DNA of 64,000 nucleotides from Omphiscola glabra (taxonomy: Eukaryota > Mollusca > Gastropoda > Lymnaeidae), in NCBI GenBank assembly GCA_964017045.1, contig OZ024806.1, positions 25,283,503-25,347,502 of the forward strand, given 5' to 3'. The position numbers and the translations under genes are program-made. The notes under the pieces were generated by a model. That model had not been told where the DNA came from. It ran no database searches and worked only from the letters and a program-made list of their open reading frames with translations. Positions 24,065 through 35,063 of this stretch are shown here, piece after piece; position 1 is the stretch's first letter, and each line of letters opens with the position of its first letter.

Positions 24065-25770
24065 CCATTGCCATGACGGATTCTTAAAATCGTTCATAGA
24101 TATTTTCTATTATTTTACGGAAATCGAATAAATTTAAATGCGCAAAAATATTGTAGATGCGCTTTTATTTTAGTAAAATTTTACGTATTATTATATTATA
24201 GATTACAAATACATTTAAAGAATCAAATAAGGAACTATTTTAAGCATTTAATATGCGTTTGAAATTTATGAAAAAAAAATTTTTATAAAAAAATTACACC
24301 GCAATCAAATTTATCGGGAAACCCCAAATAACAGTTGTTTTGTGTTTTTAGTGCTTTGTTAATATGGCGAAATAAATGTAAAATTAATTTGTTCTAAATA
24401 ATCACTTAATGACGTCAAAGCACGAATTGCCTATTTAGCCAACGCTATAAGTCCTTTGATTTAATAACCGAGCGTGACAAAACTGATAAAGTATTTCCCA
24501 CAATTTTTTTTTCCACAAAATTAAAATATATATATATTGTTTTTACTTTGCGAACAGTAAAGCGGGTGTTTATTTTTATGAGATTAAAAACTTTTTTTAA
24601 AAAAAGACACTCAAATCTGTTATAGACGTAAAAAATGGTTTCGAGATTCTTCTTAAGCTAAAAGAATTCTTTGTTTTAAGATTTTCCGATAATGTATTGA
24701 TTTTTTTTTAAAGGCAAAAATTGGTTAAAATTTTTGATGACGATATCAATATATCAAATACCGTTAATATAAAAATATTTATATCATTTATAGTTTTTGT
24801 GGTAATTTAAGATTATGTCTGCACAATGTCCAGAGTAAAAACGTTGTAGTTCAAGGGTACGAAAAGGGGTAGGGTAAGCTCAACATTTGACACATTAAAA
24901 ACACAAGACATCTAAAGTATTTCTACAGCATAGAAATCGTCCCTCAATTTTCTTCTTTAGTGACAAAAGTGATATAATTAGTAATAATTTAGACTGGGTA
25001 AATTAAGGTCGTGTTTATAGAAAAAAAAATCTAGTTTAGGGGCGTGAAAGGGAGTAAGGTATGCGTATAATACATAGGAGATAAATACTTCTCAAAACTT
25101 AATGATGCTAGAAACGTACGTATCATTACATAGATACTTCTTTTAAAGTTAGGAATTGTGATGAGTTTTTTACAATATCAGGTAGAAATTATCGCAAAAG
25201 ACCTAACATTAGTATGGCGATAACATCGGGTCATATATTCTAGTCTATAAGATTGAGCTAGGCTGACCAAATAACGCTTAAAAAGAGAATCAAATTAATT
25301 ACGTTCAGAATCTTAAAAAAACTATTACATGTATAGGGTTTTTATATTATTTTACGGAAATCAAATCAATTTAAATTTGATGAAAATATAATATGTCCGC
25401 TTATTTTTAATTATATGTTTCAATATTGTTATTATGATAAATTTAAAATACATTAATACTAACATTTAAAGAATTAGTTTAAATATTTTTATCCGAATTT
25501 TAAAGTTAAGATATTCTTTTTAATATCAATAGATTAACGTCTAAATAGTCGCATGGTTATGCAATAATCATTCTGAACAGGAAAACCCTAACATCTTGGG
25601 CATGGCGTTATGCAACTTACTTTAAATTATTGAATTGTGAATAATATTAAATACATTTACATTTATGTTTTCTAAATATCTAGAAACGAAATCAAATGAA
25701 ACTTTTAAAATGACTTAATAGCCGCGTGTGACAAATCTGATAGAGTTGTCCGTACTTTAAAAAGAAAAGT
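24065..25770. repeat. Ancient direct duplication, period about 1.24 kb
   Basis: TATTATTTTACGGAAATC and the following approx. 200 bp at 24105 recur diverged at 25348. TTAATAACCGAGCGTGACAA-CTGATA (about 24460) recurs at about 25715. Otherwise AT-rich and without genes. Confidence 0.55.
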
Positions 25771-26009
25771 GTTTGATTGCTTTTTAAACGGTTTATACAA
25801 AATACCAAAAATTTAGCTTTGTATTTTTAACATTTAATCAGTTTTACGTATTTTTCCGCCAAATAAAGCGAACCATAGAAAATATAGTTCCCAGAAAACA
25901 AGATCCGGGACTTGAGTGTTTGAATAAAGTTCAGGAGCGTGCGATAATGAGATGCGGAAGAATAGAGCAACAATCCCTTGCAACATTTTCATAAAGTTTC
26001 TTAACTTTA

Positions 26010-26545
26010 GTTTTGATAAGCTCTAATTGCCTACAGAACAACTCTGTAGCTTGATAACCTCTAATTGCCTAGGGGAATGTTCTGTATTTTGATAAACTCT
26101 AAATGTCTTTGTATAGGGAACAAATCTGTAGTTTGATAAGCTCTAATTGTCTACAGAAGAAATTTTAGTTTGATAAACTCTATTGTTTTAGGAAACAACT
26201 CTGTATTTTGATAAGCTCTAATTGTCTAGGGAACAAATCTGTTGTTTGATAAGCTCAAATTTATTAGGCAACAAATCTTTTGCTTGACAATCTCTAATCG
26301 TTTATTGAACAACTCTGTAGTTTGATAACGTCTTATTGTTCAGGGAACAACTCTGTAGTTTGATAACGTCTTATTGTTCAGGGAACAACTCTGTAGTTTG
26401 ATAACGTCTTATTGTTCAGGGAACAACTCTGTAGTTTGATAACGTCTTATTGTTCAGGGAACAACTCTGTAGTTTGATAACGTCTTATTGTTCAGGGAAC
26501 AACTCTGTAGTTTGATAACGTCTTATTGTTCAGGGAACAATTTTG
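26010..26545. repeat. 38-bp minisatellite with degenerate left half
   Basis: Six near-identical copies of GTAGTTTGATAACGTCTTAT plus TGTTCAGGGAACAACTCT lie at 26300-26540. Older diverged copies of the same unit lie at 26010-26300. Confidence 0.93.
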
Positions 26546-26744
26546 AAGAGCTAGTTTTGTGAAATATGCTATATTCTTGGTAATGTTATTACATTACGTA
26601 GCTCTAAAATTAATCATTTAAAATAACAATCTTAACTGAATATTGATCTTAAAAATAATATTCTTGTTTCCCTTTTTTTGGTAAGATTTTATTTTTTGAA
26701 TTATTAAAAAATTGAATTGTTTCCCTTATTAAATATTCAGTTTA

Positions 26745-27155
26745 AAAACACAGATTGGTTCAACACCACATATTTTATGATCAAAATAAATCAAGACAGA
26801 AATATTACTTCAACACCACCAAAAACTATGAGAACTAAATAAATTAAGAACAGAGTTATTACTTTAACACCACAAAAATATCAATAACAGAGATATCAGT
26901 TTAACAGCACAAAACCTATGAACAGAATATATCAATAACACATATATTAGTTTAACAGCACAAAACCTATGAACAGAATATATCAATAACACATATATTA
27001 GTTTAACAGCACAAAACCTATGAACAGAATATATCAATAACAGAGATATCAGTTTAACACCACAAAACCTATGAACAGAATATATCAATAACAGAGATAT
27101 CAGTTTAACACCACAAAACCTATGAACAGAATAAATCAATAACGGAGTTATTCTT
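26745..27155. repeat. 51-bp minisatellite
   Basis: About six clean copies of ACAAAACCTATGAACAGAAT plus ATATCAATAACA. The minus frame is open as a 17-residue repeat. Confidence 0.92.
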
Positions 27156-27159
27156 AATA

Positions 27160-27965
27160 CACTTATCATGACAAATGGTGATCATGAACAAACATAAAAT
27201 AATGGAAGTAAGATTAAAACTTGTCATCTTTAAACAGTTTCAATATTCATGTGATTACGTCATCCAGATTTATTTGATTTAAAGAAAAACATACTTTGTA
27301 AGACTTAGAGAAAATTACGGAATATTCCTATTTATACCAAAGATTTTGTGCGTTCTATTTTTTCCTGGCTCATTTATAAAATAAATTTAAACCACAAAAT
27401 AACCAGATGAGAATAACTCGTGCAAACTTCATTTCTGATCACGTGGTCTGGATGATCTACCCACGATAAATCACAACGTAGATATCAAAGTCTGAAAAGT
27501 CTGACACTATCTCAGGGGTGGAAACAGTTTATTTCTCACCCCACCCCTCACACTTTTTTTTTTGATGCCTGTTTTTTTTTTGTATTATCGAAATAATTTA
27601 CCTAAAGCGTTTATTTTTTGGGTTAAAAAAAAAAGTTCGTCCTTGACATTATCTTTTGTAAAGGTAATTTTTAGTTATTTTATTTTTTTAAAATTATTTT
27701 TATTTTTAAGTCTTAACACATCCGTTTGCCTTGAGAAAATTTACTGGTTATATTTTTAGTAAATATTTATATATATAAAAAAAAATGAGACATTATCTCT
27801 GAGAATGTCATCTGTTTTCGGATGTACTTTAATCGGCATTTAAAAGTGCAAATTTCCAAAGAAACTTAAATTCAACATTTTATCATTCTGCTGTAGTGAG
27901 TGGTGAGGAAAACAAACTTTGAAGTAAATACAAAATATCAGTGTAGCCGAGGTACGAAGAATTTA
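27160..27965. other. AT-rich intergenic
   Basis: Poly-T runs are present. No gene or element ends. Confidence 0.5.
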
Positions 27966-28781
27966 GACCCGTGTTTCCCAACGTGGCGCCTACGCCCCAC
28001 AGTGGGGGGGGGGGGTGATGGTTGAGGGGTGTAATTCGTAAAATATTTTGAAAAAGTGTATTTTGCTGAAGGAATGATGAGTTGTAAATCATTAGAAAGC
28101 ACCACAACCGCCAAAGATATATATATAATAAGCCAAAGAATTACTTTGATGCCAATAATATTCCAATGAAAAATATAATAACTTTTGCTGCAGAAAGTGT
28201 TCCTAATTTGATGGCAACGAAAAAAATCGCTGCTTTAAAATTGATAAAGGATGAAAAATATAGAAATGCTTCTTGTGCATTGCGTTATTCACAGGGAAAA
28301 CATGATGGCTAAAGATATTTCGCATGTTCTTAATGAAGAACTAAATTCAGTTATGACGTCAATCAACGCTCTTAACATGCAGACCAAGTGAGACTTTGCT
28401 TTCTCACTGAAGTAAGGTGGCTCTCGAAACGGAACTGCTTGAAAAGATTTACGAAACTATTTGATACTCTTGGAAGCTTTTTAAGTGAGAAACCTGGAAT
28501 GGAGTACCTGTTAACGGGTGATGGCAAAGCATTCGTGAGTTATTTAGCCGATATGTATGAAAAATAAAATATGTCAAATAATTAACTTCAAGTAGCAAAT
28601 AAAACTCTTGTCGATGTAAAAGCGAAGATATTTGGTTACATTACCTTTATTGAAGTATGTCAGAAATTTGTTTGTTACAAACATTTTGAAAAGTCTTATA
28701 TTTTCAAAAAAAATGTAAAGTTACTGATACCGAAATACGTGTAATTGTCGATAATCTAAAAATTTTGTCAGTTGATTTAGA

Positions 28782-29181
28782 ACATAGGTCCCCAATTTTT
28801 TTGTCTCGTAGACCCCTTGCCATGTTTTTCGGTTTTGTGTAGACCCCCCTCTTACCTGATAGTACCTGCTAGTTTATAATAATTCTTAAACAGTTTTATG
28901 TTTTATAAATTTTTAAGTCATAGGTACTTGTATTATTTATGTAGGAAGCTATATGTCTTTATATTATAAGGTAATATGTAAGTAAATAGGTACTAACTGT
29001 GTATGTGGATTATTCCATGCATAGAATGCCATAATAGAATTCACGACCTACTTACATGAGATCCACTATCGTGGACCCTCATTTTCATTTCATGGACCTC
29101 CAATTTTTTTTCGCTGACATGCACCCTTTGCAAGTTGTCATCGACCCCTGGGGGTCGATATAGACCACTTTAGGAATCACT
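28782..29181. mobile_element. 400-bp element inside the hAT pseudogene
   Basis: Flanked by a perfect 8-bp duplication GATTTAGA (28774-28781, 29182-29189). Ends are ACATAGGTCCCCAA / TTTAGGAATCACT, imperfect TIRs of the hAT type. The host coding text reads on in the same frame across the duplication (LSVDLE|ERFND). Confidence 0.85.
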
Positions 29182-29349
29182 GATTTAGAAGAACGATTTA
29201 ATGATTTAAAACACATTTATTTTCCGACTGTGGTGATGCAGCCAATGATAGTGGATTAGTATGAATTTTTAAATCTGCAGTATCAAGAAAAACTCGCGAA
29301 ATTCAAAATGATTAGTCTGTTAAAACTTGAATATATAGAAGGGGCGATG

Positions 29350-29533
29350 CAGTGGCGTAGCGAGCTTAACTCGCGCCCGGGGCACAATACCTTTTTAGCG
29401 CCCCAAAAACTTTTTAGCGCCCCCCTATTCGAAAGCCATACAATATTATAGTAAAATATACCATTTGGCGCCCCTTTGTGAGTAGCGCCCGGGGCATGAT
29501 CCCCCCCCCTTGCCCCACCTCACTACGCCACTG
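29350..29533. mobile_element. 184-bp hAT-type MITE (family M1), inverted relative to 17193
   Basis: TIRs CAGTGGCGTAGCGAG / CTCACTACGCCACTG with target duplication GGGCGATG / TGGCGATG (7 of 8). It also contains a small internal duplication of the AACTTTTTAGCGCCCC text. Confidence 0.88.
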
Positions 29534-29794
29534 TGGCGATGCCATGGCTTTGTGAGGAAACAGAAATCAAATATCCGAATTCGGCTTAATATGCAAGACA
29601 GTAATCGTTACCGTTTCCATCTTCATATTTAGCTGACTGTGAATTTATTGCCATAACTGGTTTGCTGTTTTAAAAAAAAAATCGGTTGGATCTAACACAG
29701 CGGTGAAACTTGAGACTGAAGCTGTCTAAATGGGAGCCTAACATCAAATCTATGTGCAGCATCAAGCGCAATTTTCTCACTAAATTAGTCATCT

Positions 29795-30928
29795 CTCACT
29801 GTATTTGTGATCTCTCACTGTATTTGTGATCTCTCACTGTATTTGTGATCTCTCACTGTATTTGTGATCTCTCACTGTATTTGTGATCTCTCACTGTATT
29901 TGTGATCTCTCACACTGAATTTGTGATCTCTCATTGTATTTGTGATCTCTCACTGTATTTGGGATCTATCACACTGAATTTGTGATCTCTCACTGTATTT
30001 GTGATCTCTTTGTATTTGTGATCTCTCACTGTATTTGTGATCTCTCACACTGTATTTGTGATCTCTCACTGTATTTGTGATCTCTCACTGCATTTGTGAT
30101 CTCTCACTGTATTTGTGATCTCTCACTGTATTTGTGATCTCTCACTGCATTTGTGATCTCTCACTGTATTTGTGATCTCTCACTGTATTTGTGATCTCTC
30201 ACTGCATTTGTGATCTCTCACTGCATTTGTGATCTCTCACTGTATTTGTAATCTCTCACTGTATTTGTAATCTCTCACACTGAATGTGTAATCTCTCACA
30301 CTGAATTTGTGATCTCTCACTGTATTTGTGATCTCTTTGTATTTGTGATCTCTCACTGTATTTGTAATCTCTCACACTGAATTTGTGATCTCTCACTGTA
30401 TTTGTGATCTCTTTGAATTTGTGATCTCTCACTGTATTTGTAATCTCTCACACTGAATTTGTGATCTCTCACTGTATTTGTAATATCTTTGTATTTGTGA
30501 TCTCTCACTGTATTTGTAATCTCTCACACTGAATTTGTGATCTCTCACTGTATTTGTGATCTCTTTGAATTTGTAATCTCTCACTGTATTTGTAATCTCT
30601 CACACTGAATTTGATTGATTGATTGATTGATTGGAGTTCTTATTTAGCACTAATTCCATGATATGGTAGCATGCTCGCTGCGCTCCGATGTTAGATGTTC
30701 ACTGTATTTGTGATCTCTTTGAATTTGTGATCTCTCACTGTATTTGTAATCTCTCACACTGAATTTGTGATCTCACACTGTATTTGTAATCTCTCACACT
30801 GAATTTGTGATCTCACACTGTATTTGTGATCTCTTAATATTTGTGATCTCACACTGTATTTGTGATCTCTTAATATTTGTGATCTCACACTGTATTTGTG
30901 ATCTCTTTGTATTTGTGATCTCTCATTG
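29795..30928. repeat. 19-bp satellite-like array (CTCACTGTATTTGTGATCT)
   Basis: About 55 copies over 1.1 kb. Variants are CACACTGAATTTG, CTTTGTATTTG and TTAATATTTG. Near the right end they form two- and three-unit blocks. The array is interrupted at 30612-30700 by a retroelement tail. Confidence 0.95.
30610..30700 (-). mobile_element. 5'-truncated retroelement tail with (AATC)n
   Basis: On the minus strand it reads GGAGCGCAGCGAGCATGCTA ... and ends in CAATCAATCAATC. It matches the 3' end of the LINE fragment at 63505-63577 (GAGCGCAGTGAGCATGCTA ... CAATCAATCAATCAA). It landed in the 19-bp array. Confidence 0.78.
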
Positions 30929-30929
30929 T

Positions 30930-31915
30930 AGTTTAAAATAATTAAATAATGAATAATAAAATAAATTAAAAATATATTTTAGAAAAATCTTTAATTTTGT
31001 AATTGAAATCCAGTTCCCTAATACATGCAGGAAAAGAATTTTTTTTAATAAAGTAAATTTAATGTAAAAATAACGATAACGTAACGTTGTTACAGCTCTT
31101 AAATACATTGACCTCCTGAACTTCAATCACAAATTTTTTTTCTTTCTTGTCATTATTATACTTTGGACTTATTTTAACAGGGAGAAATCCATCGTGGAAG
31201 TCGGGTGGGGGGGGGAAGGTTTGACACCATCAATTTACTGCACCAGGTGACGACAACCCTAGCTACGCAACTGAGTAGTATGTTCTAAAATACTTCAATC
31301 AACCTATAACTTTATAACGCAGTGAAATGGATGAGTCTATGATATAGTTGTATTTTTATTTAGGATGAAAAGTGAATTTAATTAGGGTTCCTGGTTTCAT
31401 CATCTGTAGGCCTATACTGTATCTTGCAAATTTTTCACTAAACAATGAATTAATGATAAAAGAGGATGATTCATGACAGTTACAAATTTATCGGAAAAAG
31501 TATCCTGTAATAAATGAAAAAGTCCGAAAAGACATTCATGTATCTTTATATTCATTATATCAATATACTATACACATTTTTAGACGATATTTATATCGCA
31601 TAGTTATAGCAAAGCTAAATAATTGGTTATAGTTTAAATTTTATACTATAACTAATAGGCCTACTATTTATCAATTATAAATTAAAGAAAACTCAATAAA
31701 TATCATCAACAATCTTAGGGCCTACTTCTTTACGACGAAACTATCGATATCATTGGACAGTGCGCTCATATCCACATAAGAATACATTGCGATATAGAAA
31801 TAAAATAAATGTTTATTTAATCAGTAGAAAATTTTGCATGGCACGTTTTCTATCCGTTTCGGATTTTTTTTGTTGGTTTTATACATATTCTATTTAATTT
31901 TATTATTTTTGCGTT
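30930..31915. other. AT-rich intergenic
   Basis: A G-rich element remnant ending CTAGCTACGCAACTG lies at about 31200-31275. No gene. Confidence 0.5.
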
Positions 31916-31919
31916 TACT

Positions 31920-32110
31920 TGTCGTGAGTTCAGTTGTCTATGAGTTCAGTTGTCAGTGTGGTCACTTGTCCATGTGGTCACTTGTCTGTGTGTTCACTTG
32001 TCCGTGTGGTCACTTGTCTGGTCACTTGTTCCATGGGTTCACTTGTCAAGAGTTCGGTTGTCTTATGGTTAGGTGTCGTAGGTTCACCTGTCGAGCCTTC
32101 AGTTGTCTTG
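31920..32110. repeat. 16-18-bp repeat (CACTTGTCCGTGTGGT)
   Basis: About ten degenerate copies. The open frames over it are artefacts. Confidence 0.75.
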
Positions 32111-32244
32111 GAACCCTCTAGGAGCCTTGACTATTTTCGTTCCCGAACAACATTGGTTTCGAACAAATTGATTTTCGGAAATATTCGGTAATAATGAGAG
32201 GACATAGGGCTGTAGTGGAGTGGGTCTCAGTGATAGTCTAGACC

Positions 32245-32345
32245 AGTGGTCAGCAAATCGCGACTCGCGAGCCGCATGCGGATCTTTAGCGACCTGTGTG
32301 CAGCTCGGCCATTCGGCCACAAATCGGTTTTGACTCAGAAAAACA
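32245..32345. mobile_element. hAT-type end fragment
   Basis: CCAGTGGTCAGCAAATCGCG followed by ACTCGCGAGCCGCATGCGG is similar in style to the element at 55526. Only one end is visible and there is no target duplication. Confidence 0.45.
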
Positions 32346-32389
32346 TGTTTCTTAGTGTTTCTCTAGCATAAATTCAAAGTTCTTGGATG

Positions 32390-32938
32390 GGGTTCCTGTC
32401 ACATAAATGTAGGGACTTGTTTAAAGTTGTCAACTCAATGTTCTTGTCACGTAAATGTAGGGACTTGTTTAAAGTTGTCAACGCAATGTTCTTGTCACGT
32501 AAATGTAGGGACTTGTTTAAAGTTGTCAACTCAATGTTCCTGTCACATAAATGTACGGACTTGTTTAAAGTTGTCAACTCAATGTTCTTGTCACGTAAAT
32601 GTAGGGACTTGTTTAAAGTTGTCAACTCAATGTTCTTGTCACGTAAATGTAGGGACTTGTTTAAAGTTGTCAACTCAATGTTCTTGTCACGTAAATGTGG
32701 GGACGTGTTTAACGTTGTCAACTCAATGTTCTTGTCACGTAAATGTAGGGACTTGTTTAAAGTTGTCAACTCAATGTTCTTGTCACGTAAATGTAGGGAC
32801 TTGTTTAAAGTTGTCAACTCAATGTTCTTGTCACGTAAATGTAGGGACTTGTTTAAAGTTGTCAACTCAATGTTCTTGTCACGTAAATGTAGGGACTTGT
32901 TTAAAGTTGTCAACTCAATGTTCTTGTCACGAAAATGT
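32390..32938. repeat. 48-bp minisatellite, open on both strands
   Basis: Eleven and a half copies of TTCTTGTCACGTAAATGTAG then GGACTTGTTTAAAGTTGTCA. At 16 codons per unit it gives 170-210-codon frames on both strands. There is no start context, splice site or domain, so it is treated as non-coding. Confidence 0.93.
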
Positions 32939-33479
32939 ATAAATATTTTTGCTCAGGAAATATTCTGTGTGATAAAAAAAGCTTATAATCGTGTCAAACG
33001 TTTGGTATTTATCAAATTCCTCTAACTCCCATTGGATGATAATGTCTCCTGAGGTTACAGTTTCATTGATGATAATAATAGCAGAGACGGCGTAGAGGGA
33101 AAACTTGTTTCAAAATTGTTCAACCGACGCGTACACTTCTTTGAGCCGATAAACCCCCGAACACATTATTTCAATACCCTTCGGTTAAAACCGCTTTTCC
33201 GCGAAAAGCAAAATTGCTTAGCGGCATTTCCGTGGCGTGGGTTGTCGCCAGTGTGTGGGTAGGTGCGGGATCAGGACTGAGGCCATGACTAACCGTTGGG
33301 GGAAAAAACACATTCTGTGTGTGTTCGTGTGCTAAATATGAAAAGTTGACACGTTACAAGGTTGACATGTTTGAGATGTCTTCGCTGTCCTACCGTTGTG
33401 AGTGAAGACGACACTGAGCTTAGAACACTGTGTTTTACAGGTAACTCTGTCGGCGGGGATAACTCGTTACGCCATTATG

Positions 33480-33640
33480 TCATGTGATTAACCTATCCGC
33501 GGAGGGGGGGACGACATAATTGTCTCAGATTGTTACGGTAAGTACTAATAAGTAGTCTTTTTTGTATTGGCAAACAATATTTAGCAAAATTTTTGATAAT
33601 TTTTTTTGGGGTGAGGGTGGGGGGGGGGGGGGGGTGAGTT
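33480..33640. other. G-rich stretch with poly-G run
   Basis: A run of 14-16 G at about 33618. An acceptor-like/donor-like TTTTACAGGTAAC occurs at 33431. No coding support. Confidence 0.3.
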
Positions 33641-33659
33641 TGCTTAAAATCTTCAACCA

Positions 33660-34440
33660 TGGAGTGACTATCGGAGTCTTCACGTGCTTAAGGGGAACCT
33701 CGGATATTTAAGAGTCCCGAATGACTGCGCTTACGATCATGTGCTCCAACATTTTGCATACAACGCTGGTGAGGAATATCGGACGATAGTTGGCAGGGTC
33801 GGAATGCTCCCTTTTCTTGTAGAGTGAAGTGACATGCCCTATTCTTCACTCTGCTGGAACATTACCTGTGTACAGCGACGATTGGAAGAGGATTGTCAGT
33901 GCAGGAGCGATTTCTTTGGCCAATTCTTTGATCACTCGTGGTTTTATACTGTCAGGACCACATGCCTTGTATGGGTTAATAGTTTTGAGGAGGGCAAGCA
34001 CTCCCTGAAATCTGGATATCTTCTATGACGGGGTAGGCTTTCTTCATCATGTTGGTCTTCTTGAGGAACTCAGCCTCCGAGTACTCTCTACCGTCAGCAA
34101 AGACTGATTGGAACTGCTGATTGAGTATGTCCGCTTGTGCTTTTGGGTCAGATGTCAAATGGCCATCCCACCTAAGGAGGGAGAGTCAAATATTTGAGAA
34201 ATTGTGTTGCTTGACGTAGCTACTGAAGCGCTTGTTCTCGACACCCATGGTCTGAGTGTCTTCCTATGAGAAGATGCCGTTCAGGTAGTTCCAGTAAGAT
34301 CTGCGCATTAAGCGTTGGATGGTTCGACGTAGCCTAAGTACCTCGTCTCTCGTCAACCGAGCCATTTTTCTTCATTCGCTTGTACTGGCGGTCTCTCCTG
34401 TGGATGGACCTACGTATTTCAGCCTTGACCATGGCTGATT
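33660..34440 (-). mobile_element. Non-LTR retrotransposon fragment (endonuclease-RT linker and RT start)
   Basis: On the minus strand: LNGIF, QTMGVENKRF, DGHLTSDPKAQADILNQQF, FADGREYSEAEF, YKACGPDSIKPRVIKELA, SLYTGNVPAEW and SDPANYRPI. This is the classic linker and first RT blocks of LINEs. Frameshifts and stops are present and the RT core (YADD box) is missing, so it is inactive. It ends about 600 bp upstream of receptor 2, on the opposite strand. Confidence 0.88.
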
Positions 34441-34444
34441 TATC

Positions 34445-35033
34445 TTAGGTTTGGTGGTCTTGTGTGGTATGTATTTCCTCAATGCATCATTAATTGTTGT
34501 CTTAAACTTCATCTCTCCGTGACATCATTAATGCAGAAAGACAATTTTCATCTCTGTGTTGGGCGCACTCCCGTTTGGGACAATTTTCCTCCTTACTTTA
34601 GTCTATGCCACCCAACCGTCTGTTTGTCACCTCATTTTCCAGATTTCCACACATTACTTATGGGAACAGGACACAAAACTCTGAAAACTTCAGCAGCAAA
34701 GTACTCAAAGTGTAGTAGCTACCGAATATCATTGACTTTCTTTACAACAGACCATTTTGTTGGCTGTGCAGTCTTAACCTACATTTCCTCTCTCCCCATC
34801 CTCTCCCCATCCACCCACCCCCTACCCCACAATTTTTTTCGAAAAATCTTTTGCAATCATTTTTTTAAAAAATATCATGCCAGTACAATGTGAACGATTT
34901 CTTGTGTCCTAAGTCCGCAACGTTTTTATTTACTGTATCCTAAATCATAAAGAAGAAGCTCCATACATTACACGTTTTTTCCACGATTATCACAATATGT
35001 TTACACTGGTGACAACGATTCTGTTTCTCTTTC
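34445..35033. other. Upstream flank of receptor 2
   Basis: A C-rich CCCCATCC stretch lies near 34795. The plus frame at 34462-34893 has no recognisable domain. Any receptor 2 promoter would lie here, but no box is clear. Confidence 0.35.
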
Positions 35034-35063
35034 ATGTCTTCAGCTGTCACGTCAACACCACGA

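Larger units (their letters stand above)
27967..29650 (+). pseudogene. Dead hAT (ZBED/FAM200-like) transposase, split by two MITEs
   Basis: A hAT-like end (GTTTCCCAACGTGGCGCCTA) lies near 27969. Broken plus-strand coding text follows: ASCALRYSQGK, EVRWLSKRNCLKRFTK, LFDTLGSFLSEKPGMEYLL, then ERFNDLKHIYFPTV and finally IRLNMQD. These are hallmarks of the domesticated-type hAT transposases (FAM200, ZBED5, SCAND3 relatives) that cut and paste DNA. Several stops and frameshifts and a large deletion before EVRW make it non-functional. Two foreign elements (28782-29181 and 29350-29533) sit in the coding text. Confidence 0.78.

Noticed and set aside
24000..27000. FREP signal-peptide exon or first Ig on the minus strand
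   Set aside because: Searched by eye for a leader and Ig cysteine pattern next to a phase-1 donor. None was convincing in this AT-rich stretch.
29795..30928. CRISPR-like array
   Set aside because: The 19-bp units are head-to-tail with no spacers, in a eukaryotic genome. It is a satellite.
32374..33025. Repetitive proteins of 171-212 residues on both strands
   Set aside because: Same cause (48-bp unit). The frames mirror each other and end as soon as the array ends.
34462..34893. 143-codon frame upstream of receptor 2
   Set aside because: No recognisable domain, leader or paralogue. It lies in low-complexity C-rich sequence next to a LINE.
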